A program made the translations under genes and the position numbers. Below the pieces are notes generated by a model that had not been told where the DNA came from, searched no databases, and was given only the letters and a program-made list of their open reading frames with translations. From Candidatus Omnitrophota bacterium (GTDB taxonomy: Bacteria; Omnitrophota; Gorgyraeia; Velamenicoccales; Velamenicoccaceae): a stretch of 25,540 nucleotides of DNA. This document shows, piece by piece, positions 1 through 7,605 of this stretch; within the stretch, counting starts at the first letter, position 1, and every line of letters starts with the position of its first letter. Where the stretch lies: contig JAQUOM010000011.1 in NCBI GenBank assembly GCA_028717105.1, positions 1 to 25,540 of the forward strand, given 5' to 3'.

Positions 1-335
1 TTGAGGGCGGCGTGTTCGTTTTTCAGCTTCTCGTAACCTTCTGCATCGAAGGCCGTGTTGGCCCGTTCTTTTAAAAGGGCCTGTTCCCGGCCGCGAACCT
101 GTTCTGTTTCTTCCCGGGCGGCTTTCAGTTCGGTTTCCAACCGGGCGATCTGTTCTTCATGCCGCATGATTTTTTTCTGCAGGACGGCCGTCGGGTCGTT
201 CTCGGGAATTTCGGTTTTGACCGGCAGCGCGGTACCCAGCATGCGCATCATAGCGGGTTCTTTAAGAAAAAAGAAAATCCCGGCTCCGATCAATCCCAGG
301 AACGCTACGCCCATAACGAGGATTAATAGGTCCAT
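1..335 (-). CDS. Membrane-anchored coiled-coil protein, partial (C-terminus beyond the window)
   Basis: Reading the minus strand from the ATG at 335, an open frame runs through position 1 with no stop, giving at least 111 residues. It starts MDLLILVMGVAF and has one hydrophobic segment at about residues 2-24, so it is probably an N-terminal membrane anchor. From about residue 50 it is rich in Glu, Lys, Arg and Gln with heptad-like spacing (ARLETELKAAREE and similar), which suggests a coiled coil. I do not recognise the family. No Shine-Dalgarno sequence precedes the ATG, and a good promoter places the transcript start about two bases upstream of it. A plus-strand frame over the same bases looks like a shadow because it lacks these features. 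Confidence 0.7.
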   Translation of the reverse strand, partial: MDLLILVMGVAFLGLIGAGIFFFLKEPAMMRMLGTALPVKTEIPENDPTAVLQKKIMRHEEQIARLETELKAAREETEQVRGREQALLKERANTAFDAEGYEKLKNEHAAL

Positions 336-343
336 AAGGGAGT

Positions 344-372
344 ATTGTACATAAAAAAGTGCCGGAAGACAA
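344..372 (-). promoter_or_regulatory. Sigma70-type promoter for the coiled-coil gene
   Basis: On the minus strand, TTGTCT (367-372) and TACAAT (344-349) are separated by exactly 17 bases. The expected transcription start is near 337, only about two bases before the ATG at 335, so the message would be leaderless or nearly so. Confidence 0.55.
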
Positions 373-398
373 TTCTTTATGAAAAAGATCAAAAGCTA

Positions 399-407
399 TG
401 ATATACT
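399..407 (+). promoter_or_regulatory. Extended -10 promoter for the small membrane protein gene
   Basis: TATACT (402-407) is preceded by TG and one base (399-401), the extended -10 pattern. No good -35 is visible. The predicted start near 414 lies downstream of the more distal ATG at 379 and upstream of the ATG at 475, which supports 475 as the true start. Confidence 0.45.
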
Positions 408-474
408 GCTTTTTTATAACTTCTCCCTTGGATGTCAGATCACGGCGTCGGGAGTGCGCGGGACGGAGAATTTT

Positions 475-774
475 ATGCTTAAAGAATACAAAGCACAGGC
501 CCTCATGAGCGTATGGGGCGGTTTTCTATTCGGCGCCCTGGGGTATGTGGTGACGTACCTGGGATCGCCTCACGGTTATTTTGGTTATGTCATGATGACG
601 GGAGGCTATGTCCTTTTGGCCTGCGGCGGATATATGTACGCCCGCGGGAAAGGTTATGGCTGGGTGATGGGGTTGCTGGGGATTTTGGGCCCCGTGGGGC
701 TCCTGATTCTCTATGTGCTTCGTGACAAAAGTGCCCTGATTTTGAGAAAACGCCGTAAAGAAGGATTAGCCTAG
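475..774 (+). CDS. Small hydrophobic membrane protein of unknown function
   Basis: This encodes a 99-residue protein starting MLKEYKAQALMS. It has about three hydrophobic, glycine-rich segments (roughly residues 9-30, 36-55 and 62-80) and ends in a basic tail, RKRRKEGLA, which suggests an inner-membrane protein with a cytoplasmic C-terminus. I chose the ATG at 475 because GGAG lies a short distance upstream and an extended -10 promoter sits between 379 and 475; the longer version starting at 379 would begin before the predicted transcript. It is one of only two plus-strand genes here. It diverges from the coiled-coil gene and converges on lexA. The family is not recognised. Confidence 0.65.
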   Translation: MLKEYKAQALMSVWGGFLFGALGYVVTYLGSPHGYFGYVMMTGGYVLLACGGYMYARGKGYGWVMGLLGILGPVGLLILYVLRDKSALILRKRRKEGLA

Positions 775-876
775 GTTCTCCTTTTGAGCGCAATGAGGAG
801 AACCGCCCCTTCCGGGTTAGGCCCTGCGCTTCTTTGGGATGGCGCAGGCTTGCCCTTTTGCGGGCTAGAATTTTTT
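774..876. terminator. Hairpin cluster between convergent genes
   Basis: Three inverted repeats fill the gap between the plus-strand membrane gene and lexA: an 8-bp perfect stem GGTTCTCC/GGAGAACC (774-781, 797-804), a 7-bp stem CCTGCGC/GCGCAGG (823-829, 842-848), and a 4-bp GCCC/GGGC stem (852-865) followed on the plus strand by six T at 871-876. None is a textbook intrinsic terminator, but the position suggests transcription ends here in one or both directions. Confidence 0.35.
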
Positions 877-1461
877 GATGACCGCGATGACTTTTCCCAG
901 GAGGGTAAAGGGGTCGTGGATTTCCGGAAAAGACGAATTGGCCGGCTTCAGGAAAAAGCCGGCTTTGTTTTTTTCAAGGATCTTGACGGTCGCCTCGCGG
1001 CCGATCAGCGCGGCCACGATGTCTCCCGCGTCGGCCGTTCGCTGCCGCCTCACCAGGGCGATATCCCCTGTCAGTATCCCTTTTTCTTTCATGCTCTCGC
1101 CGCGGATCCTGAGAGCGAAGATCGTGCGATCCGGGCCGGGGAGAAACATGTCAAGGTCGACGTACTCTTCGACTTCTTCCAGAGCGATATCCGGCATTCC
1201 GGCGACGATGGTGCCTACGATCGGGATGCGGAATGCCGCCGGCGTCTTGATACTGATGGCACGCGATTGGCGCGGTGTCAGTTTGATGAAGCCTTTGCGG
1301 GAAAGGCTCTTGAGGTGATCGCGGGTTGTGCCGGTGGATTTAAAGCCGAAATGCCTGCCGATCTCCCGGATCGTCGGGGGCCGGCCCGTATGGTGGATGG
1401 TCTGCTGAATAAAACCCAAGACCCTGGATTGTCTGGCTGTGATGCCTTGCGAAACGTTCAT
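865..1461 (-). CDS. lexA: LexA, SOS-response transcriptional repressor
   Basis: This is a 198-residue LexA, the usual family length. The N-terminal winged helix-turn-helix (about residues 1-65) binds operator DNA and contains PPTIREIGRHFGF. The C-terminal S24 autoprotease domain shows the Ala-Gly cleavage site at A87-G88 (TIVAGM), the nucleophile Ser123 (GESMKE) and the general-base Lys160 (ATVKIL), so it should self-cleave when RecA filaments form. Its ATG overlaps the stop of the upstream gene as ATGA, so it is likely translated by coupling and is the last gene of a three-gene operon. I could not find a convincing LexA operator in the upstream gaps, but operator sequences vary between phyla. 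Confidence 0.95.
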   Translation of the reverse strand: MNVSQGITARQSRVLGFIQQTIHHTGRPPTIREIGRHFGFKSTGTTRDHLKSLSRKGFIKLTPRQSRAISIKTPAAFRIPIVGTIVAGMPDIALEEVEEYVDLDMFLPGPDRTIFALRIRGESMKEKGILTGDIALVRRQRTADAGDIVAALIGREATVKILEKNKAGFFLKPANSSFPEIHDPFTLLGKVIAVIKKF

Positions 1462-1778
1462 GGCCTGCTTTTTGAGCGCAGTTTTTTATTGACCTCTCGG
1501 AGTTCCGTATAGACTTTCAGGACGCTCTTGCGCTTAAGCTGGTCGGATGTTAAAAGGGGCGCGATGCACTGTCCGAGCCTGTAATAAAGCTCTTCGCGTT
1601 TGGCCTTGAGCATCAATTCTTCGGCTTTTTTCTTCGTCGTCCCATAGATCGTCAGGAGTTGTTGTTCGCTTTTTTTCAAGGTTTTCAGCGTCTCGCGGCT
1701 GATCTTTGAAATATGTTTGTGGGCATCGGGCCAGATTTCGTTGATTTTTTTCTGGACGGTTTTTTGAAAATCGTTCAT
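1458..1778 (-). CDS. Small charged helical protein co-operonic with lexA
   Basis: This 106-residue protein is rich in Lys, Glu and Leu, with no hydrophobic segment or signal peptide, so it is probably cytoplasmic and largely alpha-helical. A strong AAAGGAG lies just before the ATG at 1778. Its stop overlaps the lexA start by four bases. The central stretch (SEQQLLTIYGTTKKKAEELM) and basic C-terminus recall poly(3-hydroxyalkanoate)-type or regulatory coiled-coil proteins only in composition; I do not recognise a family. Tight coupling to lexA makes a DNA-damage or regulatory role possible, but this is inference. Confidence 0.75.
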   Translation of the reverse strand: MNDFQKTVQKKINEIWPDAHKHISKISRETLKTLKKSEQQLLTIYGTTKKKAEELMLKAKREELYYRLGQCIAPLLTSDQLKRKSVLKVYTELREVNKKLRSKSRP

Positions 1779-1854
1779 GGAACTCCTTTCGTTTTGCGGC
1801 TGATGAAAAACAAAATTTTAACGTTCATCTTCACGAATCTGACGCTTATGGTCT

Positions 1855-2238
1855 TTAGAATTTCACGACGTAACCGACCTTTGCGCCTTCTTTGTCCTGA
1901 AGATCCGTAGTCCTGAAATCAGGGCGGTTCCCTTTGACCTGAGCAGGGAATTGGTCCTGAATGATCTTGTCAAAATCGATGTTGTTCTTGAGGGAATCGT
2001 AAGCCTGGGCCACGCGCAAAATGGGTTTTTCGGTGACGGCCAGGTTTACGATGTGGTTGGGCATGTTGCGGTAGAAAAGCATCGGGTTTGGTTCCGAAAG
2101 GGACAACTGGATCGCATTCAGAAGGAGATATTCCCCGATCACGATCACGATCCCCATCTGGAGCACTTTTTTGGCTGTCTGGCGCAGGGCGTTTTTGGCT
2201 CTGGATTTTCTGTAGTTTCTGCTCTTGAGCTCTGTCAT
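1855..2238 (-). CDS. Single-pass membrane protein of unknown function, first gene of the lexA operon
   Basis: This 127-residue protein has a basic N-terminus (KSRNYRKSRAKNALRQ), one hydrophobic segment at about residues 27-47, and then about 80 polar residues, consistent with an N-in, C-out membrane protein. A strong promoter lies about 100 bases upstream. There is no clear Shine-Dalgarno before the ATG at 2238. An internal Met28 at the start of the hydrophobic segment is a less likely start because it would lose the positive anchor. The next gene begins 76 bases downstream. The family is not recognised. Confidence 0.65.
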   Translation of the reverse strand: MTELKSRNYRKSRAKNALRQTAKKVLQMGIVIVIGEYLLLNAIQLSLSEPNPMLFYRNMPNHIVNLAVTEKPILRVAQAYDSLKNNIDFDKIIQDQFPAQVKGNRPDFRTTDLQDKEGAKVGYVVKF

Positions 2239-2336
2239 GACTTTTTAAAAAAATTCACGAAGTTATTCTTTTTTATGCGCTGCCGGTAAGGCGCAAGATC
2301 GCTGGTGGATTTTTTGTTTTTTTTGACTTCTCTCCT

Positions 2337-2365
2337 ATTATGGACTTGAATGGCGGAGGTGTCAA
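2337..2365 (-). promoter_or_regulatory. Strong sigma70-type promoter upstream of the lexA operon
   Basis: On the minus strand, TTGACA (2360-2365), a consensus -35, is followed after 17 bases by CATAAT (2337-2342). It lies just after the stop of the acyl-CoA synthetase gene and should give a leader of about 90 bases before the ATG at 2238. Confidence 0.6.
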
Positions 2366-2372
2366 TAGAAAC

Positions 2373-3956
2373 TCACCTGTCTTTGCGGGGTAGGCCGTTG
2401 GCGCTTGCGTCCTGGCTGGAACTTTCTTCGATGAGGATGCGTTTGAGGATTTTTCCCGATGAATTTTTCGGCAATTCATTCCTGATTTCTATTTTTCTGG
2501 GAATTTTGTAGTCTGCCAGATGCGGCCGCAGATAGACGATGATATCGTGGCTGGTCAGGGAGCCTTCTTTTTTGAGCACGACATACCCTTTAGGCACTTC
2601 GCCTTTGTGCGGGTCGGGAACGCCGATGACGGCCGCTTCCCTGATAGCCGGGTGCCTGTAGAGGACTTCTTCGATCTCTCGAGGGTACACGTTCAGGCCC
2701 CTGACATTGACCATATCTTTTTTGCGGCCCATGATCACGATGTATCCGTCCCGGTCGATCCTGGCCATATCGCCGGTCAGAAGCCAGCCGTCTTTTAAGG
2801 CCTGACCGTTGTCCTCCTCTTTTTTATAATAGCCGAGCATGACGTTGGGCCCCTTGACGCACAGTTCCCCCTCTTGCTCCGGACCGAGGGCGTCTCCGCG
2901 ATCGTTGACGATCTTCACGCGGACATCCGGGAGCGGCAGGCCGATGGAGCCCGGTTTTCGCGGCCCCCGAAGAGGGTTGAGGGAGACGACGGGCGAGGCC
3001 TCCGTCAGCCCATAGCCTTCCAGGAGCGGCATACGGAATTTTTTTTCAAATCCAAGAAAAACCTCGACGGGGAGGGCCGCCGCTCCCGAAATGGCCAGTC
3101 GGATGGGATTGAGCAGCCGCAGGAGAACCGGAGGCAGAAATCGCGGGAATTTCGTGTCCTTGAGGATGCCGTAGATGGATGGGATGCCGACGAAGATCGT
3201 GACGCGGTGTTTGCGGATCGTCCTTAAGAGTTTTTTGATCGGCCGGGGCGATTTCATGATGACGGTTTTGGCCCCCGCGACCAAAGGCATGAGCATACAG
3301 ACCGTTGCCGCAAAGGAATGGAAGAGCGGCAGAAAGCAAATGAACGTATCTTTGGGGGAAACCCGGATGCATTGCGAAGAAGAGCGGACATTGGACAGAA
3401 GATTGCCGTGGGTCAGCATCGCGGCTTTGGGATGGCCTGTCGTGCCGGATGTGTAGAGAAAGACGGCCAGCTCATTTGGCCCGCTGGCATCTTTTTGAGG
3501 GTGATGGAAATTTTCCTTTTCGAGAGGTTGGTCCCTGATCCATGAAGCCTGGAGCACAAACGCCAATTTATCCGTCATGGCGCTGAGTTCATCGGCCATG
3601 CAGGCATAAGCGGCCGAAGTGATGAGGCCCGTTGCCTCCGAATCGTCAAGGATATATTTGATCTCTTCGCGCTTGAACATGTGGTTGATGGGGACGACGA
3701 TATTTCGATTGAGGAGAATTCCGAAATAGGCAGTAATGAATTCCGGAGAGTTGTCCAGAAGAATGGCGATCTTTTCGCCTTGTTTGGCCCCGGCGGCCCT
3801 TAGGGCCGACGCGACGCGGCAGGATTCTTTGAAAAGATCGGCATAGTTGATTTCTTTAGAGCCGAAGACCACCGCGGTCCTGTCCGGGTGTTTTTCTTGC
3901 GCCCTCCGCAGGACATCGACAAGGTTCCCGGGTGCGTTGTGTTGTTGTGATGTCAT
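2373..3956 (-). CDS. Long-chain acyl-CoA synthetase / AMP-forming ligase
   Basis: A 527-residue ANL-superfamily enzyme, normal length for the family. It should activate a carboxylic acid, probably a fatty acid, with ATP to an acyl-adenylate and then the CoA thioester. The AMP-binding P-loop reads LYTSGTTGHPKAAML (about residues 165-180), followed by GYGLTEASPVV, the hinge-region GRKKDMVNVRGLNVYP and the C-terminal SSGKILKRIL that carries the catalytic Lys. Its start overlaps the uppP stop by ATGA. Substrate cannot be read from sequence; acyl-ACP or other acids are possible. It lies last in the operon with uppP, fitting a lipid or envelope role. Confidence 0.9.
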   Translation of the reverse strand: MTSQQHNAPGNLVDVLRRAQEKHPDRTAVVFGSKEINYADLFKESCRVASALRAAGAKQGEKIAILLDNSPEFITAYFGILLNRNIVVPINHMFKREEIKYILDDSEATGLITSAAYACMADELSAMTDKLAFVLQASWIRDQPLEKENFHHPQKDASGPNELAVFLYTSGTTGHPKAAMLTHGNLLSNVRSSSQCIRVSPKDTFICFLPLFHSFAATVCMLMPLVAGAKTVIMKSPRPIKKLLRTIRKHRVTIFVGIPSIYGILKDTKFPRFLPPVLLRLLNPIRLAISGAAALPVEVFLGFEKKFRMPLLEGYGLTEASPVVSLNPLRGPRKPGSIGLPLPDVRVKIVNDRGDALGPEQEGELCVKGPNVMLGYYKKEEDNGQALKDGWLLTGDMARIDRDGYIVIMGRKKDMVNVRGLNVYPREIEEVLYRHPAIREAAVIGVPDPHKGEVPKGYVVLKKEGSLTSHDIIVYLRPHLADYKIPRKIEIRNELPKNSSGKILKRILIEESSSQDASANGLPRKDR

Positions 3957-4699
3957 GTCGATAAGAAAAAGAAGGTGGTTCCTGCGAGGATGCAGTAGTA
4001 CCCGAAGAGATGGAAATATCCGCGCAGGAGAGATTTCTTAAGGATGATCAACGCCAGGAGGCCGAAGGCATAGGACGCGACGATCCCCGCGACGAGCTCT
4101 GGGGGCTGGTAGGAGACGGCTTTCGTTCCTAGGATATCTTTTGCCTCCAGGATGAAGGCCCCCAGGATGGCCGGAATGGAGGCTAAAAACGAGAAACGAA
4201 AAGCGTCCTGGGGATCGATGTGTCTCAAGAGCAAAGTCGAGATCGTGGCCCCTGATCGGGATATCCCCGGCGCAATGGCCAGCCCTTGGCTTAAGCCCAT
4301 CAGGGCGCTGTCTGCGTATCCCGGAAGCCGCCCTCCTTTTTTTATGAATTGCGTCAACAGGATGACGGCGCCGTTGAGGACCAGGATGATGGAAACAAGC
4401 CTCGGCAGTTCAAAGAAGGATTCGAAGAGCGTCTTGAAGGTCAGGCCGATCGCTCCGGTAACGATCGTGACGATCAAGATAAGCAGGATCATCTTTTTGT
4501 CCCTGCATGCCGCGGCGATATCTTTATAGAAAAAAGTGGCCAGAGACAGGAGGGTGCCGATGTGCAGGGAGATATCCAGAAAGACCAGCTGATCTTTGAG
4601 TCCCAGGAGACGCTGGACAACGACCAGGTGGCCTGAGCTGCTGACGGGCAGGAATTCCGTTAAACCCTGGATAGCGCCCAGAATGATGATCTTGAACAT
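3953..4699 (-). CDS. uppP: Undecaprenyl-diphosphatase UppP (BacA)
   Basis: This 248-residue polytopic membrane protein dephosphorylates undecaprenyl diphosphate, recycling the lipid carrier for peptidoglycan and O-antigen. The two signature regions are present: LTEFLPVSSSGHL near residues 13-25 and PGISRSGAT near residues 145-153, where the catalytic Glu, Ser, Arg and His residues sit. About seven to eight hydrophobic segments are visible. Length is a little below the usual 265-275 residues. It overlaps the following acyl-CoA synthetase gene by four bases and follows the secreted-protein gene by 46 bases. No Shine-Dalgarno is evident before the ATG. Confidence 0.95.
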   Translation of the reverse strand: MFKIIILGAIQGLTEFLPVSSSGHLVVVQRLLGLKDQLVFLDISLHIGTLLSLATFFYKDIAAACRDKKMILLILIVTIVTGAIGLTFKTLFESFFELPRLVSIILVLNGAVILLTQFIKKGGRLPGYADSALMGLSQGLAIAPGISRSGATISTLLLRHIDPQDAFRFSFLASIPAILGAFILEAKDILGTKAVSYQPPELVAGIVASYAFGLLALIILKKSLLRGYFHLFGYYCILAGTTFFFLST

Positions 4700-4745
4700 A
4701 GGGTCAGATAGCCCTCAAGATAAAAGGATTTTAAAGTGAACGGTT

Positions 4746-5372
4746 TTATTCGTAACGTATTTCGTCAAGATAAAACGTGCAGCCTTGCGGATTGCCGTCC
4801 AGGTTGGCTGACCAGGCAAAGCCGCCGATCACGTGGGAAAGATCTTTGCTGCGCAGATCGATCGTGTATTGTTTCCATCCGGGCGTCAGGATGACAGGGC
4901 CGATGCCTGCCGTATCGGAATCGGGGTAAGCCCCGGTGATCCCTCCCATTTTGAATTCTTCGATCCGCTCCCCTCCTTTTTCCCCTTTGGCCCAGAACGT
5001 GAGGCGGGAAACGCCCCTGAGGTCGACGCCCGCGCGTTCTTTGGAACCCCAGTTGTTGGCCGGATTTTGCCAGTACATCCCCGCCCATCGCGCCCCGCTG
5101 GAAGCCCTGCTAGAATAGGATATCTTCAGACATGTTCGTCCTGAAGAAGGGTCTTCGGACCAGCCGTTGTCAAGCGTCAGGTCCGCGTAGTCCCCCATCC
5201 ATCCCGAAGGGATAAAAAAATTGCTGTTGGAGGCGTCTTTATCGGAGTAGACATAGAAGAGTTTCACGGAGGATGTCTGCTCTTTTTTGTCCATCTGCGC
5301 GCCGGCCGGTGCACAGAGGATCCCGAGGAGCAAGCCCGCACCGCAGACAGCCCTCGCTGACATGTTTATCAT
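4746..5372 (-). CDS. Secreted protein with carbohydrate-binding-like beta-sandwich
   Basis: The 208-residue product has a signal peptide (hydrophobic residues 8-25, likely cleaved after AGA before QMDKK). The mature part resembles galactose-binding-like or CBM11-like domains: LTFWAKGEKGGE, the segment WKQYTIDL near residue 165, and the terminal FYLDEIRYE, all typical of these sandwiches. It has no catalytic domain, so it probably binds a glycan or stabilises an envelope structure. AAAGGAG lies upstream of the ATG at 5372, so I prefer that start to the ATG at 5363. It is the second gene of an apparent operon ending in uppP and an acyl-CoA synthetase. Confidence 0.75.
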   Translation of the reverse strand: MINMSARAVCGAGLLLGILCAPAGAQMDKKEQTSSVKLFYVYSDKDASNSNFFIPSGWMGDYADLTLDNGWSEDPSSGRTCLKISYSSRASSGARWAGMYWQNPANNWGSKERAGVDLRGVSRLTFWAKGEKGGERIEEFKMGGITGAYPDSDTAGIGPVILTPGWKQYTIDLRSKDLSHVIGGFAWSANLDGNPQGCTFYLDEIRYE

Positions 5373-5393
5373 GGAGACTCTCCTTTGGTCTGT

Positions 5394-5723
5394 TTAGATC
5401 CCGCCCCGTTTAATGAGTTGCCGGTAATAATCGATGCATTTCGGGCAGGCGCCGTGTTCTTCTTTCCATTCCGGATGGTCTTTTCTGATCAGTTCCAGAA
5501 GGTATTCTTCGGTCTTAACGTGCGTTAAGGCGATGGTTTCGTCAACCCGGCGGTTGCAGATCCGGCAGATATAGCCGGAGGACGACTTTTTCTTTTTGTT
5601 CGCGGCGTCGCATTTATTGCATAAGTCCGGGGATTCTCGGCTGGTTTCCAGTTTCAGGATTTTTTTGAGGATATTGGCCCACCGGCCTTCCAGCGGGACA
5701 TGGCATTGACGGCAGCGCTTCAT
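5394..5723 (-). CDS. Four-CxxC zinc-binding protein, unknown function
   Basis: This 109-residue protein holds four CxxC knuckles at C4/C7, C35/C38, C53/C56 and C93/C96, enough to bind two zinc ions. A Lys- and Ser-rich linker joins the two halves. It has no membrane segment, so it should be cytoplasmic. GGGAGG lies just upstream of the ATG at 5723. It appears to start the operon that continues with the secreted sandwich protein, 21 bases downstream. The family is not recognised; a nucleic-acid or protein-binding role would be typical of zinc ribbons but is not shown here. Confidence 0.75.
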   Translation of the reverse strand: MKRCRQCHVPLEGRWANILKKILKLETSRESPDLCNKCDAANKKKKSSSGYICRICNRRVDETIALTHVKTEEYLLELIRKDHPEWKEEHGACPKCIDYYRQLIKRGGI

Positions 5724-5790
5724 GAAACCTCCCTCTTTTTGCCTATATTTTGATGACTAGATGTACAAGCGTATCCGTGAGAAGCAGTAT

Positions 5791-6996
5791 CTATTCCCTT
5801 GTTTTATGGAATGACGGTTGATGGTCGATCAACCTTTTGATGTCGGCTTCATCCACAAAACCCATGGACACCGCCGCTTCGCCCAGCCGCTGGCCGGTCG
5901 TCCAATGATAATGCAGGGTTTCGTTTAATTGGTTTTCGTTTAAAAGATGTGTCTCCAGCATGATTTGGCCGATTGGTTTGTAAGATTTGACATGAGGATG
6001 GTGTTTTTTGAGCTCCAGGGAATATTCTTCCTGAAGCCCTTTGCGTTCATGCAGGCCGGAATCGGTGATCCGGCGATTGACCAGATAATTGCTGGCATGG
6101 TGTTTTTTAAGGAAATTCTTGATTTCAAAAGCGACTTCGATGAGTTGGAAGATGGATGCTACCGTGAAATTACGGTTATTGACGATCGCGATCGACAGGC
6201 CCATCAGCGGGATGTTGCTTAAGTGCCCTGAGCGATCCTTGGCCTTGATGTGTCCGTTTTGCCGGTCTTGTGCTGTGTAATGCAGGGGGATCAGCCTGTT
6301 GAATTCCGTGATGCATTCTTGTGCGATGATTTCTTCTCTCTGCGGCGTTGTGACATAAACAAAATCATCGCCTCCTACATGTCCGACAAAATCGTCCGTG
6401 TTCCCGAATTTCTTGACGGCGGACGTCAGGATCTTAGCGGTCTGCAGGATGACTTGGTCTCCGGCGATGTAGCCGTATTTGTCATTGAATGATTTGAAAT
6501 TATTGATGTCTACATAGGCGAACGAAAAACTCTTGTCTGTTTCAATATGGCTCTTGACCAGTTTTTCGATGGATTTGTTTCCGGGAAGTTTTGTCAGCGC
6601 GTTGGCGTGGAACTGGTGCGCGGCGCTGCGCAATGACAACGCGATGCGGATTTCCAGATCGATGGGGTCCGGCGGTTTAATGAGAAAATCGTCCACGCCC
6701 TGTTCGATGTCGAGCAGGTTGCGGCGCAGCTGTCTCTTTTCGATCAGGATGATAATGGGGATATAAGAAGTGATGAAATCGTGTTTCAGTATCTTGCAAA
6801 GCTTCAGGCCGTCCGTCTTCGTCAGATGGGCATCGATGATGATTAGGTCGGGGTATTGCTGGGTCGCGACGCTCAGGGCCCGGGTACCGTCGGGGCAGAC
6901 GACGACGTCATAGTTCCATGCCTTCAGGAGATAGGAGAGGATTTTGTCCAGGTTTTGATCTTCAATGACGAGGAGGATCTTTTTATTTTTTGACAT
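5791..6996 (-). CDS. Response regulator with GGDEF-like domain and C-terminal MshEN-like motif
   Basis: The 401-residue protein has three parts. Residues 1-122 form a receiver domain with acidic pair E12/D13, phospho-acceptor Asp55 and Lys107. Residues about 132-310 form a GGDEF domain with LTKLPGN, DINNFKSFNDKYG and the active-site motif GGDDF at 208-212, a variant of GG[D/E]EF; the inhibitory RxxD site is not intact (NTDD). Residues about 340-395 hold two adjacent repeats, IGQIMLETHLLNENQL and RLGEAAVSMGFVDEADI, which match the MshEN / T2SS_E N-terminal cyclic-di-GMP-binding pattern. It likely makes or senses cyclic-di-GMP in response to a histidine kinase, which is not in the window. No clear Shine-Dalgarno. 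Confidence 0.85.
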   Translation of the reverse strand: MSKNKKILLVIEDQNLDKILSYLLKAWNYDVVVCPDGTRALSVATQQYPDLIIIDAHLTKTDGLKLCKILKHDFITSYIPIIILIEKRQLRRNLLDIEQGVDDFLIKPPDPIDLEIRIALSLRSAAHQFHANALTKLPGNKSIEKLVKSHIETDKSFSFAYVDINNFKSFNDKYGYIAGDQVILQTAKILTSAVKKFGNTDDFVGHVGGDDFVYVTTPQREEIIAQECITEFNRLIPLHYTAQDRQNGHIKAKDRSGHLSNIPLMGLSIAIVNNRNFTVASIFQLIEVAFEIKNFLKKHHASNYLVNRRITDSGLHERKGLQEEYSLELKKHHPHVKSYKPIGQIMLETHLLNENQLNETLHYHWTTGQRLGEAAVSMGFVDEADIKRLIDHQPSFHKTRE

Positions 6997-7278
6997 CTTG
7001 TGCCGCCGTCGAACAGGCTCATCTCTTAAGGGGCCGCGCCGTTTTTAAGGAGCTGCCGCCGTTGTCGGTTTTCTTTTTTTTGTGCAGGGATCCTGTCCGG
7101 ACGCCGTCTTTGAAAAAAGCTCGCCCTTTGCCAGCCCTGGATCAGACTGAACGCTCCATGAAAAACATTTCGCAGCCGGTCCAGGACGGTGCAGGATTTC
7201 GCTGTGCGCCGGAAAAAAGAAACCGCAGGTAATCTGTCCGCTTGTCTTCGACAGGCAGGCAGATGTGCCGGCGGAGCT
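6997..7278. other. 282-base gap without a convincing gene
   Basis: Frames here lack start signals and recognisable protein features. The only structure seen is the imperfect hairpin at 7232-7264, followed on the minus strand by a T-rich run. I see no clear promoter for the response regulator gene that follows. Confidence 0.5.
7232..7264 (-). repeat. Imperfect palindrome; possible terminator or dispersed repeat
   Basis: A 15-base arm, 3-base loop and 15-base arm fold with 12 Watson-Crick pairs and one G-U pair. It lies 15-47 bases after the stop of the small membrane gene at 7279. A T-rich run (TTTCTTTTTT) begins about 10 bases after the stem on the minus strand, so it may end transcription. 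Its CTGTC-GCTTG core resembles the palindrome at 20684-20717. Confidence 0.45.
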
Positions 7279-7605
7279 TCACTGTTTGACGGCCGCGTAA
7301 TACAGGAGGATTGCTCCGGCCACGATCACGCTCAGGGTGCGGAAGACCCCGACGGTGAAACTGGTGGCGTCCTGGGCAAGTTCCGTGAGCAGAAAATGGT
7401 TGATCCGGACATAAAAGACCAAAAGCAGGAGTATCGTTATGCAAAAAGACAGGATCTTGCCGAAGAGCCACTTTCGGAATACGACCAGATAGAGCGCCAG
7501 AAGGATCCCCGCGGTCACAAAAAGGTTGATCCCTTTAAAAAAATCAATGAGGAGGATGACGGTCTCATAGACATGGTTTTTGATCTCAAAAATGATTTTA
7601 TTCAT
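7279..7605 (-). CDS. Small integral membrane protein, unknown function
   Basis: This 108-residue protein starts MNKIIFEIKNHVYE. It has about three hydrophobic helices (roughly residues 28-45, 50-70 and 85-105), including LFVTAGILLALYLVVF and ILSFCITILLLLVFYV. I chose the ATG at 7605 rather than an upstream frame start because GGAGG lies seven bases before it and because it overlaps the upstream stop as ATGA. It is co-transcribed with the 82-residue protein just upstream. The family is not recognised. A hairpin follows the stop. Confidence 0.65.
   Translation of the reverse strand: MNKIIFEIKNHVYETVILLIDFFKGINLFVTAGILLALYLVVFRKWLFGKILSFCITILLLLVFYVRINHFLLTELAQDATSFTVGVFRTLSVIVAGAILLYYAAVKQ

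Noticed and set aside
784..1512. 242-residue plus-strand frame opposite lexA
   Set aside because: It is antisense to lexA and its neighbour, whose motifs are unmistakable, and it shows no family features.
1779..1854. LexA operator upstream of the two-gene lexA unit
   Set aside because: Only half-site-like GAAC/GTTC elements occur, with no proper inverted pair.
5742..5768. Promoter for the four-CxxC zinc protein (TTGTAC / TATAGG)
   Set aside because: The spacing is only 15 bases and the -10 is weak, so I left it out.
7142..7471. 109-residue minus-strand frame near the small membrane gene
   Set aside because: It overlaps the better-supported membrane protein in another frame and has no start signal or hydrophobic pattern.
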